Source: a bacterium (GTDB taxonomy: Bacteria > Oederibacteriota > CAKKQC01). Taken from it: a stretch of DNA of 64,000 nt. The position numbers and the translations under genes are program-made. The DNA is taken from assembly GCA_919901855.1 (NCBI GenBank), contig CAKKQC010000030.1, forward strand, positions 1-64,000. The letters run 5' to 3'. This document shows, piece by piece, positions 1 through 8,847 of this stretch (position 1 is the first letter of the stretch; every line of letters begins with the position of its first letter). The notes beneath the pieces are model-generated. The model saw only the letters and a list, made by a program, of their open reading frames with translations, had not been told where the DNA came from and ran no database searches.

Positions 1-100
1 TGTACCTGTACTCGATGTCGAGCAGGACCGTCGTGGTCGTATCCGGCGTCACCGTGAGCCGCGTCACGTGCCCCGCCCGGTCTCTTTCGTATCGCTTCGT
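1..100. repeat. Direct repeat, left copy (partner 2552-2651)
   Basis: Positions 1-100 match 2552-2651 with one mismatch (56 versus 2607). Identity stops at 101/2652. The repeat may extend left of the window. Both copies encode the same Rhs core segment on the minus strand, so it is a potential site for homologous recombination. Confidence 0.95.
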
Positions 101-232
101 GGCCAGCTCCCGCGCGTCACTCATCGAGCCCAGCGCCCCATCTGCGTCGCAGAGGAAGAACCCTTGTTCTCCCGAAAAGTCGAAGGTCCGATGGGTGTCC
201 CCAATCCTGTTTACACAATCCTGTGCGGACAT
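1..232 (-). CDS. Partial second rhs fragment (orphan Rhs module), runs off the left edge
   Basis: An open frame starts at ATG 232, just after an in-frame TGA, and continues past the left edge (77 codons visible). The first ~43 residues are not Rhs-like. From LATKRYERDR onward (positions 1-100) the sequence is a YD-repeat segment with 99 of 100 bases identical to 2552-2651 in the main rhs gene. The switch from unrelated to near-identical sequence is abrupt. In known Rhs loci, displaced orphan tips with a stretch of core homology lie downstream of the main gene and can recombine into it; this arrangement resembles that. Whether the fragment is expressed, or is a larger second rhs gene, depends on sequence outside the window. 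The identity is seen; the orphan-module role is inferred. Confidence 0.6.
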   Translation of the reverse strand, partial: MSAQDCVNRIGDTHRTFDFSGEQGFFLCDADGALGSMSDARELATKRYERDRAGHVTRLTVTPDTTTTVLLDIEYRY

Positions 233-253
233 TGATCAATGACCGGGATTGGA

Positions 254-988
254 TCATTGGCCGTCCGCTCCTCCAGAACACGTGTGGGTCTCCACACCAG
301 TGCCCCGAGAGAATCTCTGTAGCAGGATCGTCACTTTGGTCTTCCTATCCAAGGAACTCACCTCGTAGCCCCCCCGCACCGCGTCGATGATGACCCCCCA
401 AACTACCGGCGTCCAAAGTGCATACAGTGCAAATCTCAGAACGCCCCATCGTCCACGCCAGCCCGAGGAGCTCTTGCTGCTGAAGAGGTGATTACGGAAC
501 AGGGGAAGCGCCGCTCGGATGAACCGGACACGCCAACCTTCTACTGCAAAGGCTATCGGCTTACCGCGCCAGATTGCCTCGTGTCCATCGTCAGAGAATG
601 ATGGGCCACCGATCACAAGAAAGCCGTCCGGAGCGAGCGCATCTGAATCGCGCCTATCGTGTTCTGGCGTTGGTGTTCCCTCAACCCAAATGGTCCCATC
701 CGCGTCAAGCCATTGAATGTGGTACCCAGACGCCACAGCGGTGAAAACAACAACCCACGCCAAGGGCGTCACGAGAGCCAAGGGAGCAAAAGGTACAACG
801 AACCATGAACGACCCATGGCCGACCTGGCAGAACCATCCGTCGGTGGATGGTAAAGGTGACGAACGAAGAGCGTCAGAGCAAGACGGGCAACGCTCACCC
901 GCCAGCCGCTCAGACGGAAACTGAAGGCCTCCCCGTGATCAACCGCCGCATTCCCATCTCTCAAGAAGGGGCGATCACGAAGGATCAT
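254..988 (-). CDS. Membrane protein of two repeated units; candidate Rhs immunity protein
   Basis: A 244-residue protein of no recognised family. It consists of two copies of a ~100-residue unit (about residues 1-100 and 127-222). Each has a GWRV(S/R)xxRxAL-LF-xHL segment, then one hydrophobic membrane span (VVPFAPLALVTPLAW and LRFALYALWTPVVWGV), then GY-x-LD. The start at 988 is chosen because GAGGA overlaps the upstream rhs stop codon and lies 8-9 nt before ATG; a longer frame reaching 1123 would overlap rhs. The gene begins 10 bp after the rhs stop and ends 21 bp before the second rhs fragment. Position directly after an Rhs C-terminal tip is typical of cognate immunity genes. That role is inference from position only. 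Confidence 0.7.
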   Translation of the reverse strand: MILRDRPFLRDGNAAVDHGEAFSFRLSGWRVSVARLALTLFVRHLYHPPTDGSARSAMGRSWFVVPFAPLALVTPLAWVVVFTAVASGYHIQWLDADGTIWVEGTPTPEHDRRDSDALAPDGFLVIGGPSFSDDGHEAIWRGKPIAFAVEGWRVRFIRAALPLFRNHLFSSKSSSGWRGRWGVLRFALYALWTPVVWGVIIDAVRGGYEVSSLDRKTKVTILLQRFSRGTGVETHTCSGGADGQ

Positions 989-998
989 ATGGTAATCC

Positions 999-3900
999 TC
1001 ATTGCGGGCCAATCGCCAAGACGCACGCGATGTAGATCGCCGTGACTGCGCCGCCGCAATATGATCGCATTCTCGCGTCCGGTATCCGGGAACAGGCGTA
1101 ATAGAGCGGACGTACCAAGACAAGGCAGACTCCGCCTCCTCGTACGCGGCTACCTATTGGTCCAGTCAGCAATGGCCTCGAACCGACCATTTCGACCCAT
1201 TGGGAGGGGTCACCCCATCCCAGGTTCATACGCCGCGGAGCCAACAGACTTTCAGGGCGATAACTCCTGCTCGCCCTCGACTCCATATATTCCTTAAGCC
1301 TCTCGCTCGAGTTCTCCGGGAGCACTCCGGGCCTGATTGCTGTTGGCAGCGGTGGCGCTTCTTTGTCGCTGGCCAGTTGCCCGCCAGGAAGCCCCGGAGC
1401 TCCGGAGGTGAAGTCCTCCCAACCAGCCTGAAGGCCCGTTACATCACTTCGGTTTGCAGGACTGTCGGCTACATAGACGTACCGATTCAAGGACGTGCCA
1501 TCTTCAGCGCATCCCTCGATGGGATCACGACTCACAAACCTCCCCACCGCCGGGTCATACCACCGGGCATTCATGTAGATCAGGCCCAGGTCGTCGTCCT
1601 GCTGAAGACCCACGTACCGGTACCGGTTGTGGGGATCCTTCCGGGGCGCATACTCGGCGTTCCCGAACGGTTCGTACCAGTATTCCTGCGTCAGGTTGCC
1701 CTGGGAGTCCGTGAGGTTCGCCACGGAGCCCAGCGCGTCCTGGAGGAAGTACTCGGTAAATGGATCCGGCAGATCGAGCCGCGTCTTGCACAGCCCAGGC
1801 ACGACCAGCGCCGTCGGCCACTTGTCCCCGTTCAGCTCCATAACCACGTTCAGGCCCTCATACACGAACCACCGCCGCGTGGCTCCAGCTCCCTCCCCTG
1901 TTACCTCCTCCACCCTTTCCCCGCTCGCGTCATACCCGAAGTACTTCGTCCCCGAGGGCGTCACCGCCTTCCGCATCCGCTCCCATCCGTCGAACTCGCA
2001 GCTGAGCCCGGTGCCGGGCCCCGCCAACACCCTCCGAGCCGCCAGATTTCCCCGCTCGTCCCATCCGTACTCCACCTTCGTCTCCGCCCCGACCCCACCG
2101 GTCAGGCTCGTCAACTGGTCGTCCGCGTCGTATTCGTACAGCTCTGGTGCCGCGAACGATTTCGGGTTCGTCGCCCCCGTCCGGTTCCCTCCCCGGTCGT
2201 ACGTGTACCCGAACTCCGGCCACACCGTCGCCGACGCCGCCTTCAGACGATTCAGCTTGTCGTACGTGTACGTCCACAACCCCGTGATGTCCCGCATCGT
2301 GGAGCGGTTACGGGCCAGATCGTACGAATAGTAGAAGTAGCTCAGGGCGGGACCGCCCGGTCCCCGTCCGTGCCAGATCTTCGTCACCTGACTCGCCTGG
2401 TCGTACGTCATAGTCGTCACGATCCCGTTCGGGCGAGAGATCGTCGCAAGGTTCCCTCCGCCACCGCCGCAGGAGGCGCAGGATCCGGCCTCGTATCCGT
2501 ACGTCGTCTCCTTTCCGTCGGTCGTGAGCCGATCCATCTGCGAAAGGTCGTTGTACCTGTACTCGATGTCGAGCAGGACCGTCGTGGTCGTATCCGGCGT
2601 CACCGTCAGCCGCGTCACGTGCCCCGCCCGGTCTCTTTCGTATCGCTTCGTCGCGAGGCCGGTGATGGATTCCTCCACCAGCCGATTTAGTGAGTCGTAT
2701 GTCGAGTTGACCACGTAAGGCGAGGCGCCACTCGACCCCGGCACCGTCGTCGCCGCATAGGTCCGATTGCCCACCTCGTCGTACCGGAAATCCTCCTCCG
2801 GCGTATTCGGATCGCCAGGCGCCCGCATCCGCCGCAGTCGCCGCAAGGAATCGTACAGGTAATCGGTCTCCAGTCCGCCCACGGTCCGCGCCGTCATATT
2901 TCCCACGGAGTCGTATTGCATGGTGTCTTGCGATCCGCCCGGATGGAGAATGCTGATCCGCCGGTTCAGCTCGTCGTAACCGTAGGTTGTAATGTGGCCG
3001 TTAGGGTCGGTGACGGTCGCGAGGTTACCGACGGGGTCATAGTCGAGGTAGATCGTGCCCCCCTCGGCGTCGTGGACTTCGGAGAGCAGACACGCCGAGT
3101 TGTACCGGTACGTCGTGGTATGGCCGTTTCCGTCCGTAACCGCGACCAGGTTGCCGGCCGAGTCGTAGTCGTTGTTCGTGATCAGACCTGCACCATCCGA
3201 CACGGTGTCCACCTGATCCCGCTCCGTGTAGGTGTATGCCGTGTACCGCCCCGTCGCATCTATCGCCTTCGACAGCAGGCCGGTGACGGGATAGTACTCG
3301 TTCTTGGTGCGCGCCTGCCACGTTCCATCCGGAGCCACCGCGAAGCGGGTCTCGACCAGACGGTTCTCAGGATCGTAAATGTGCTCCGTCCGGACGCCTC
3401 GCGGATCGCCAATAGCCGTTCGCCGTCCCCAGGCGTCAACTTCGTACCGCGTGAGGTAGTGATCGAAAACCCCGGGAGACGTCTCCAGCCACCGGTCGGT
3501 ACTCGTGAGCTGGCCGGTGCCGTTGTACGCGTACTCGGTGATGTTCCCCTTCGGGTCCTCGACCTTGATCAACAGACCCCGGTTGTCGTACGTCCGGTGA
3601 GTGACCAGAATCTTGGGGAGCTCGTTTAGTTCGGATATCGCGGCGATGTACTCCGTGGTCGTTGTGCAGTGCCCGGCCGCGTCATAGGCATGCTCCGTCC
3701 GATCGCCATTGGGGTCCGTGATATGCGTGACGCGGCTGAAGACCGGATCGTACATGAGCGTGGCACTGCCGCCACGGGCGTCGACTGCCAGCGTGAGATT
3801 GCCGCGGTTGTCGAACGTCCCCGTGGTCCGGTGGCCCAGCGCGTCCTCCGATGAGACCGGGTTGTAGCCAGCATCCCAGTTCAAGCGCAGGCTCCCCGAT

Positions 3901-6242
3901 CCGCAGTCCGCCACTTCGGTGAGCATACGACACCCTTCGTGCACGTAGGTCGTGACCTTCGCCCCGAAGAGGCCCGGTTCGGTCGCAGTGGTGATCTGCC
4001 GGGTCCCCGCGCGCTGGTAGCCGTAGAAGACGAGGGGAATACCGGACTCGGTCAGTTCCCGCTCGACCATCCCCTGGGTGTTGTAGACGACATGCCGCCG
4101 CTTGTCCCCGGCCGGCGCCCGCGCATCCACCCGGTGCGTCATCTTCCCCGTGACCAAGTCATACTCGTAGAGTGCGTTGTAGATTCCGTCTGGGCCCGTC
4201 ACATGCCAGAGCCGGCCGAGGCCGTCGTATGCGTATACCGTCTCTACGGTCCCGATCCCGGATGGGGTGGGCGCCGTTAGCTTCCAGAGCCGTCCTTCCG
4301 TGTCGTAGTTGAGGGAGACCTCTACGGTGGCCTCCTCCGCGACGGCGGAGCCGAACTCGACTATCGTCGTCGAGGCATACACGATCTGGACCAGCCGTGA
4401 GCCCAAGGCACCAGTCTTGAAAAGGGCGGTCGGGGTGTAGCTGAAGGTGAGCCGGTTGCCATTCGGGTCCCTCATCCGGATGAGCCGGCCGTCCGTGTCG
4501 AACTCGCGCTGGAGGCCGTGCTTGGACCGCAGGTTCACCCCCTGCCCCGTGATGGTGAAGGAATCAGAAATACCGGGCGGGTTGGCCGTCTCGCCCGTCT
4601 GCGAGTACGTGTATCCGACATCGCGCCCGTCGCCACGCGTCTCCACGTAAAGCATCGCCCCCGATGCGGGGTCCTGCTGTGGCCTGACCGCGGCTTCGTA
4701 GTTGAAGATCCATCCCGGCCCCAGCGAGGACTCGAACGGCGTCCCGCCGATGCCCTCTCCGGCGTCTCCCCCCACGGTGCCGTCCGGCGAGAACCGGCCG
4801 ATCGGCTGGGCCCGCAGGCTGTTGTACGTGCGCTGGAGGGTGAGCGTCAGCCCCGCGAAGGGCAGGGAGAGGTCGGTGACCGTGAAGACGAGGTTTCCAC
4901 TCAGGGCGTTCACCCCTCCGGGGCCCAGCGCCTGGTATCCATTCTGCGGATACCCCACACTCGTCACGCCGCACGGCTCGTTGCCCAGACGCGCGAGCAC
5001 GCCGTCCGCCGTGACCACAAAGAGCCCGGCTGACGTGACGGCGACTTCCCCGACTACCGGTCCCGCACCTACCGGAATCGCCTGCCGCTCAGCAAGCGTC
5101 GCGGGGTCGTAGACGTGCACGTTGCCTGCCGTATCACCGAAGAGGATCGCATCCCGCGCCATCGTAACGCCCGTCGACGGCGCCACCGTGAAGTCCGTCG
5201 CTCCAATGAAGCCACCCGACCCGGCTGTCAGCAGGCTGAGCCGATGTCCCGCCCGACTCAACGACACGACCCGGTTGTTGCCTTCCGTCACCGAGTTCTT
5301 GTCGACCGCGCCGGTGTCGGCATAGGACCAGAGGATGCTTCCAGTGAGCGGCTCCCGCCCCGCTATCCCGGCGCCGTTGACGAATACGCTCACAAGCTCG
5401 TACTGGCCAGCCAGCACGTGTACACCCATCTGGGCATTCCCGTAGTCGAAGAACTGGTCAACCACGCCTACATCGCACTCACTCGTCAGACCTTCGCACC
5501 AGCAGTCTGGAACGATGGTATCCGCATACCACTCAAGTTTCGGCTTCCAGTCGTACCAGTAATTGGAGATGAAACAGAGGTTCTGGAAGATGACCATTCT
5601 GGCTTTCCCCGTGGTCTCCGGGCCGACGTGGGAATAATCATCTGCGGTGAGAGCTTCTCCACACGGCGTATCCCGGGAATATCTAATGCGGGAGAAGGTC
5701 GGCTTTTCAAACAGGACGAGACCGTTCTCGGTAGGCGTCTCGGGCCAAACGAGCGCGGCAATACTTGGATCGGGGAGTGTGTTGGGGCCGGAGAACGAAC
5801 CGTCATCGGGCCACGGCGGGACGGCGAACTCCCGCTCGCCGGTCACTGCGTCGAAAGCTTGATACGCAACGAGATTGTTGTTCGTCGTGAGATATATCCG
5901 CCCCGCGCCCACGCCGACCACAGCCGACGTGAGGCCGGGCACGATCATCGCCGCGGCCCAGAGAGGAGTCCCGTCAGTGGCCGAGAACTTCTCGACCTGG
6001 CCCACGTCGCCGACGACTCCACGCTCGCTCACATACACGCCCCCATCCACGACCACGGGACTGCCGGGTGTGCCGGCCAACCCGGGAATACTCCACGTCG
6101 CTGCAATCGCATCGGGAACCGCGACATCGGCATATCCGTTGAACTGCGGATTGCCGCGGAACTGGGGCCAGTCCGCCGCCCAAGCCGGGCCGGCCGCCAT
6201 CGCGGCGACGCATCCGGCCAACAGGACGAGGGTGCGCAGCAT
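999..6242 (-). CDS. Rhs/YD-repeat protein with N-terminal PQQ-type beta-propeller
   Basis: A 1747-residue secreted protein. It has a signal peptide (MLRTLVLLAGCVAAMAAGPAWA), then PQQ-enzyme-like propeller repeats starting WPQFRGNPQFNG (about 25-420). A DUF6531-like Rhs entry region (ALSGNLVFTVTDLSLPFAGL, about 440-500) follows, then many YD repeats (GNLVAVTDGNGHTTTYRY type). The Rhs-associated core, containing GLIYMNARWYDPAVGRFVSRDPIEG-like sequence, lies near 1550-1575 and ends YVYVADSPANRSDVTGL near 1600. The last ~145 residues are a variable tip with a hydrophobic, five-cysteine end; I do not recognise its activity. In this family the core forms a shell around a C-terminal toxin. The start ATG overlaps the previous gene's stop by one base (TGATG), so the two are probably translationally coupled. 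Confidence 0.9.
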   Translation of the reverse strand: MLRTLVLLAGCVAAMAAGPAWAADWPQFRGNPQFNGYADVAVPDAIAATWSIPGLAGTPGSPVVVDGGVYVSERGVVGDVGQVEKFSATDGTPLWAAAMIVPGLTSAVVGVGAGRIYLTTNNNLVAYQAFDAVTGEREFAVPPWPDDGSFSGPNTLPDPSIAALVWPETPTENGLVLFEKPTFSRIRYSRDTPCGEALTADDYSHVGPETTGKARMVIFQNLCFISNYWYDWKPKLEWYADTIVPDCWCEGLTSECDVGVVDQFFDYGNAQMGVHVLAGQYELVSVFVNGAGIAGREPLTGSILWSYADTGAVDKNSVTEGNNRVVSLSRAGHRLSLLTAGSGGFIGATDFTVAPSTGVTMARDAILFGDTAGNVHVYDPATLAERQAIPVGAGPVVGEVAVTSAGLFVVTADGVLARLGNEPCGVTSVGYPQNGYQALGPGGVNALSGNLVFTVTDLSLPFAGLTLTLQRTYNSLRAQPIGRFSPDGTVGGDAGEGIGGTPFESSLGPGWIFNYEAAVRPQQDPASGAMLYVETRGDGRDVGYTYSQTGETANPPGISDSFTITGQGVNLRSKHGLQREFDTDGRLIRMRDPNGNRLTFSYTPTALFKTGALGSRLVQIVYASTTIVEFGSAVAEEATVEVSLNYDTEGRLWKLTAPTPSGIGTVETVYAYDGLGRLWHVTGPDGIYNALYEYDLVTGKMTHRVDARAPAGDKRRHVVYNTQGMVERELTESGIPLVFYGYQRAGTRQITTATEPGLFGAKVTTYVHEGCRMLTEVADCGSGSLRLNWDAGYNPVSSEDALGHRTTGTFDNRGNLTLAVDARGGSATLMYDPVFSRVTHITDPNGDRTEHAYDAAGHCTTTTEYIAAISELNELPKILVTHRTYDNRGLLIKVEDPKGNITEYAYNGTGQLTSTDRWLETSPGVFDHYLTRYEVDAWGRRTAIGDPRGVRTEHIYDPENRLVETRFAVAPDGTWQARTKNEYYPVTGLLSKAIDATGRYTAYTYTERDQVDTVSDGAGLITNNDYDSAGNLVAVTDGNGHTTTYRYNSACLLSEVHDAEGGTIYLDYDPVGNLATVTDPNGHITTYGYDELNRRISILHPGGSQDTMQYDSVGNMTARTVGGLETDYLYDSLRRLRRMRAPGDPNTPEEDFRYDEVGNRTYAATTVPGSSGASPYVVNSTYDSLNRLVEESITGLATKRYERDRAGHVTRLTVTPDTTTTVLLDIEYRYNDLSQMDRLTTDGKETTYGYEAGSCASCGGGGGNLATISRPNGIVTTMTYDQASQVTKIWHGRGPGGPALSYFYYSYDLARNRSTMRDITGLWTYTYDKLNRLKAASATVWPEFGYTYDRGGNRTGATNPKSFAAPELYEYDADDQLTSLTGGVGAETKVEYGWDERGNLAARRVLAGPGTGLSCEFDGWERMRKAVTPSGTKYFGYDASGERVEEVTGEGAGATRRWFVYEGLNVVMELNGDKWPTALVVPGLCKTRLDLPDPFTEYFLQDALGSVANLTDSQGNLTQEYWYEPFGNAEYAPRKDPHNRYRYVGLQQDDDLGLIYMNARWYDPAVGRFVSRDPIEGCAEDGTSLNRYVYVADSPANRSDVTGLQAGWEDFTSGAPGLPGGQLASDKEAPPLPTAIRPGVLPENSSERLKEYMESRASRSYRPESLLAPRRMNLGWGDPSQWVEMVGSRPLLTGPIGSRVRGGGVCLVLVRPLYYACSRIPDARMRSYCGGAVTAIYIACVLAIGPQ
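2552..2651. repeat. Direct repeat, right copy (partner 1-100), inside rhs
   Basis: This is the copy of the 100-bp repeat inside the main rhs gene; it encodes the segment from TKRYERDRAGHV to the following YRYN. One mismatch with the left copy. Confidence 0.95.
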
Positions 6243-7003
6243 CAGGGCGCTCCGAAGAGGGTGCCGGAGACCGGCGAGTTGATCCGAACGGCTTCGTACG
6301 TGTGAACGGCCTTGACCGTGTTATGCCGGCTGTGCGCCACGAGCACCACCGCCGACGGATGAGGGGTCCGGCCGACACGCGTCCAGGCAATCGTGTACTC
6401 GTCCATGACGCCACCCCGGATCCCGAAAGTCCTTACCGAGACGGGCAGACCGTCCACACCGAACACCACGTCCATGAACGGGGACGCGGACCGCCCTCCC
6501 GGGATCCGGAGGCTCGCCCGCGTGCGGCCGCTCTCCCGGCGGATACGGACATCCGCGGCTCGAAGGGTGTCGGCGAGCGCGTAGAGCCAGACGGGTTCGG
6601 GGCGCACTTGCGGCTGGACCACGACCTGCGGGCTCTCCCGAGGCGAGCGAGTCCTGCCCCGAGGGAGACCCTCAGGTGTCGCGGAGAACACGATCTCGTC
6701 CTTCCGTACCCGCCCTTTCGTGCGGCTGAAAAGGAAATGCGCCTTGACCGTGCTCGTGCGCAGGGGCGTGCCCTGCCACTGGTCTTCCACCTCGACGGTT
6801 TCCCGGAAATCCTGCGTAACGATCTCCCGCTCAATGTTCACGAGCCGCTGGATGAGTGCCTCGACGCCGGGGGAAGACTTGTGCGGACGCGTCGCCGGTC
6901 CGGCGTTTCCAGCTGACGCCCATCCGGGCCAGCAGAGAACGGCCAGGGCGAAAATCGCTGGTACCCCTAGGAGCGACCAAAATGCAGTGACTACACGGCC
7001 CAT
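6242..7003 (-). CDS. Secreted protein of unknown function, LolA-like hints, upstream of rhs
   Basis: A 253-residue protein with an N-terminal hydrophobic signal sequence (FWSLLGVPAIFALAVLCW, cleavage probably after GWASA). The mature part (IEREIVTQDFRETVEVEDQW... then VKAHFLFSRTKGRVRKDEIVFSATP) resembles the start of outer-membrane lipoprotein-sorting (LolA/LolB-like) beta-sheet proteins, and a later segment (FMDVVFGVDGLPVSVRTFG) fits that fold. I cannot assign a function. The start at 7003 is the first ATG after a canonical promoter (TTGACA at 7060-7055, TATGAT at 7036-7031). The stop overlaps the rhs start by one base, so it is probably co-translated with rhs; a role in exporting or anchoring Rhs is possible but unproven. 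Confidence 0.7.
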   Translation of the reverse strand: MGRVVTAFWSLLGVPAIFALAVLCWPGWASAGNAGPATRPHKSSPGVEALIQRLVNIEREIVTQDFRETVEVEDQWQGTPLRTSTVKAHFLFSRTKGRVRKDEIVFSATPEGLPRGRTRSPRESPQVVVQPQVRPEPVWLYALADTLRAADVRIRRESGRTRASLRIPGGRSASPFMDVVFGVDGLPVSVRTFGIRGGVMDEYTIAWTRVGRTPHPSAVVLVAHSRHNTVKAVHTYEAVRINSPVSGTLFGAP

Positions 7004-7030
7004 GCGATCCCCGGCGCGATGCACGCGCGG

Positions 7031-7060
7031 ATCATAGGCGGGTAGAAGGCTCCGTGTCAA
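7031..7060 (-). promoter_or_regulatory. Canonical sigma-70-type promoter of the rhs operon
   Basis: On the minus strand TTGACA (7060-7055) is followed after 18 bp by TATGAT (7036-7031). The start codon at 7003 leaves a 5' leader of about 20 nt with a weak GGGGAT ribosome site. This is the clearest two-box promoter I saw in the window; most other unit-leading genes have only a -10-like box next to the start codon. Confidence 0.75.
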
Positions 7061-7131
7061 GCGGCCCACCCTCACTTCGGGACGAGCTATTGGCGGATAG
7101 TGGCCGGGGTAGTCCGGCCCGGGACCGGCGG

Positions 7132-8847
7132 CTACTGCCCCGAGTCTCCGGGCAGCTCGGGCGCGGTCTCGTCCGCGCCGGCCGCGGGAGCTTCCGCGCC
7201 GCCCTCGGGCGCGCCGGCTGCGGGCGCTTCCTTGGCCGCGGGCGCGGCCGGCGTCTCCGCCTTCGCGCCCTCGTCGGCCGGGGCCGCCTCGCCTTCGGTC
7301 GCGGGCGTCTCGGCCTTGGCAGCCGGAGCCGCTTCGCCTTCGGTGGCGGGCGCTTCCGTCTTCTCGGCGGGAGCCTCCTCGCCGCCCTCGTCGATCGCTT
7401 CGTCGCCCTCGGCAGGATCCGGCTTCGGTTTGGCCTTCGGCGCCGGCGTCCCCTCGGCCGGCTCGGCCTCCGCGGACGTCGTGGACGAATCCGCCGGCTC
7501 CACCGGCTCCGTCGTCGCGGGCGCCGCCTTCGGAGCCACCGGCTTGATCAGGGGCTTCACGGGCGGCCGCGGCCCGGGCTTCATCCGCCCCTCGGCCCAC
7601 AGCTCCTTGACGACGAGCATCCCCTTGGTCGGCCGCTCCGTCGCCGGCAGGATCTCGAGCCGCCATCCGGAGACTTCCGCGAGATCGAGGAGGCCGTTGC
7701 CGACCACCGCGGGGGGAGTGCGGAGATTCTCGATCGGATCCCAGAGGAACTCCGCGAGCGGGATCCGGACGGGGCCCTCGGACGGCAGGACACGCAGGGC
7801 GCTGAACTGCTCCCCACCCGCCTCGACCAGGGTCCACTTCAATACGATGGCCGGCTGGGCGGGCTCGAGCCGCACCTGGGCGACGAGGGCGGTCGCCCCC
7901 TTGAGGCCCCGGGGCAGGTCGCTCCAGGTCGCGACGACCGGCCGGTGCGCGTAGGGCAGCTCGCCGGTCCAGAACCCGAGGACGAATCCCTCGGCCGCCG
8001 AGTAGCGCCCCGCGCAGTTCACGGCCCGGAAGTCCGCCGCCCAGTCGCCCGGGCCGGCGACGGGCGGCACGTTCAGCCCAAGCTGCATGGCGTCGGACGG
8101 CACGCGCTCCCGCCAGGCCGCGAGCGTGTCGACGGTCACTTCCACCGGCGACGTCAACTCGTGGGCCACCGCGAGGGCGATCGCGGTGACGCGCGCGGGG
8201 TTGAACCGGCCCCGCCCCGCGTCGCGCGCGAAGTCGAGCCGGACCTCCGTCCAGTCGGTCCCCAGGGGCACGGTCGTGAAGATCGATCCGCCGCCCGCGA
8301 CGCCGAGCCGCAGCTCCCCGACGGCCTGCGACGCCTTGACCCAGAGGCTGACGCCGCGCCACGCCGAGAGGTCGATGGGCGTGGCCGTAGCCGGCGTCCA
8401 CATCCACACGGTCGCTTCCGCGAACGAGGGCACGCCCGCGAGGGTCAGCGCCTGCGGGCCGTCGTGACCGGGGGCGGCGAGGCGCATCGCGAACTGGACC
8501 CCGGCCGCGCGCTGGAGGGCCCCCACGTCCTTGCCCGGCTCCGCCCGGTCGAAGTCCTCGATGACCAGCCACTCCCACGGGCTCTTGGGGATCACGGGTT
8601 TCGGCACCGGCTTGGGCTTGGGGGCCGGTTTGGGTGCCGGCTTGGGTACAGGCTTCGGAACCGGGGCGGGGACCGGAGCCGGCTTTGGCGGGGGCGGCTT
8701 GTCCTCCGACTCGATCGTCATCTCCTCGTTCTCGCCCGGGGACGTCAGCTCGATCTCGGAGGCCCCGTCCTCGTCGGCCGCGTACAGCCGGCCGGCGGGG
8801 GCCGCCGCCAGGCACAGGGCCAGGAGCAACGCGGCGGACGTCCTCAC
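7132..8847 (-). CDS. Secreted Pro/Lys- and Ala/Glu-rich protein with carbohydrate-binding-like sandwich
   Basis: A 571-residue protein with a signal peptide (RTSAALLLALCLAAAPAGRLYA). A Pro-Lys linker of about residues 50-90 (repeated PKP/PVP/PAPK units, TonB-like in composition) follows. A beta-rich domain starts WEWLVIEDFDRAEPG (about 91-410) and resembles galactose-binding/CIA30-type sandwiches: DLSAWRGVSLWVKA, EVRLDF. The last ~150 residues (420-571) are low-complexity Ala/Glu/Pro. The start is GTG at 8847, overlapping the upstream TGA as GTGA. It is read with the CBM9-type lipoprotein just upstream, so the two may work together at the cell surface on polysaccharide. Function is not known. 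Confidence 0.75.
   Translation of the reverse strand: MRTSAALLLALCLAAAPAGRLYAADEDGASEIELTSPGENEEMTIESEDKPPPPKPAPVPAPVPKPVPKPAPKPAPKPKPVPKPVIPKSPWEWLVIEDFDRAEPGKDVGALQRAAGVQFAMRLAAPGHDGPQALTLAGVPSFAEATVWMWTPATATPIDLSAWRGVSLWVKASQAVGELRLGVAGGGSIFTTVPLGTDWTEVRLDFARDAGRGRFNPARVTAIALAVAHELTSPVEVTVDTLAAWRERVPSDAMQLGLNVPPVAGPGDWAADFRAVNCAGRYSAAEGFVLGFWTGELPYAHRPVVATWSDLPRGLKGATALVAQVRLEPAQPAIVLKWTLVEAGGEQFSALRVLPSEGPVRIPLAEFLWDPIENLRTPPAVVGNGLLDLAEVSGWRLEILPATERPTKGMLVVKELWAEGRMKPGPRPPVKPLIKPVAPKAAPATTEPVEPADSSTTSAEAEPAEGTPAPKAKPKPDPAEGDEAIDEGGEEAPAEKTEAPATEGEAAPAAKAETPATEGEAAPADEGAKAETPAAPAAKEAPAAGAPEGGAEAPAAGADETAPELPGDSGQ

Noticed and set aside
1200-2690. Long plus-strand frame opposite rhs
   Set aside because: Antisense to the YD repeats; composition is Arg/Pro/Val-rich shadow with no domain.
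8640-8720. Repeated Pro-Lys codons as a possible DNA satellite or CRISPR-like array
   Set aside because: The repeats are short, degenerate and fit a protein linker; there are no spacers.
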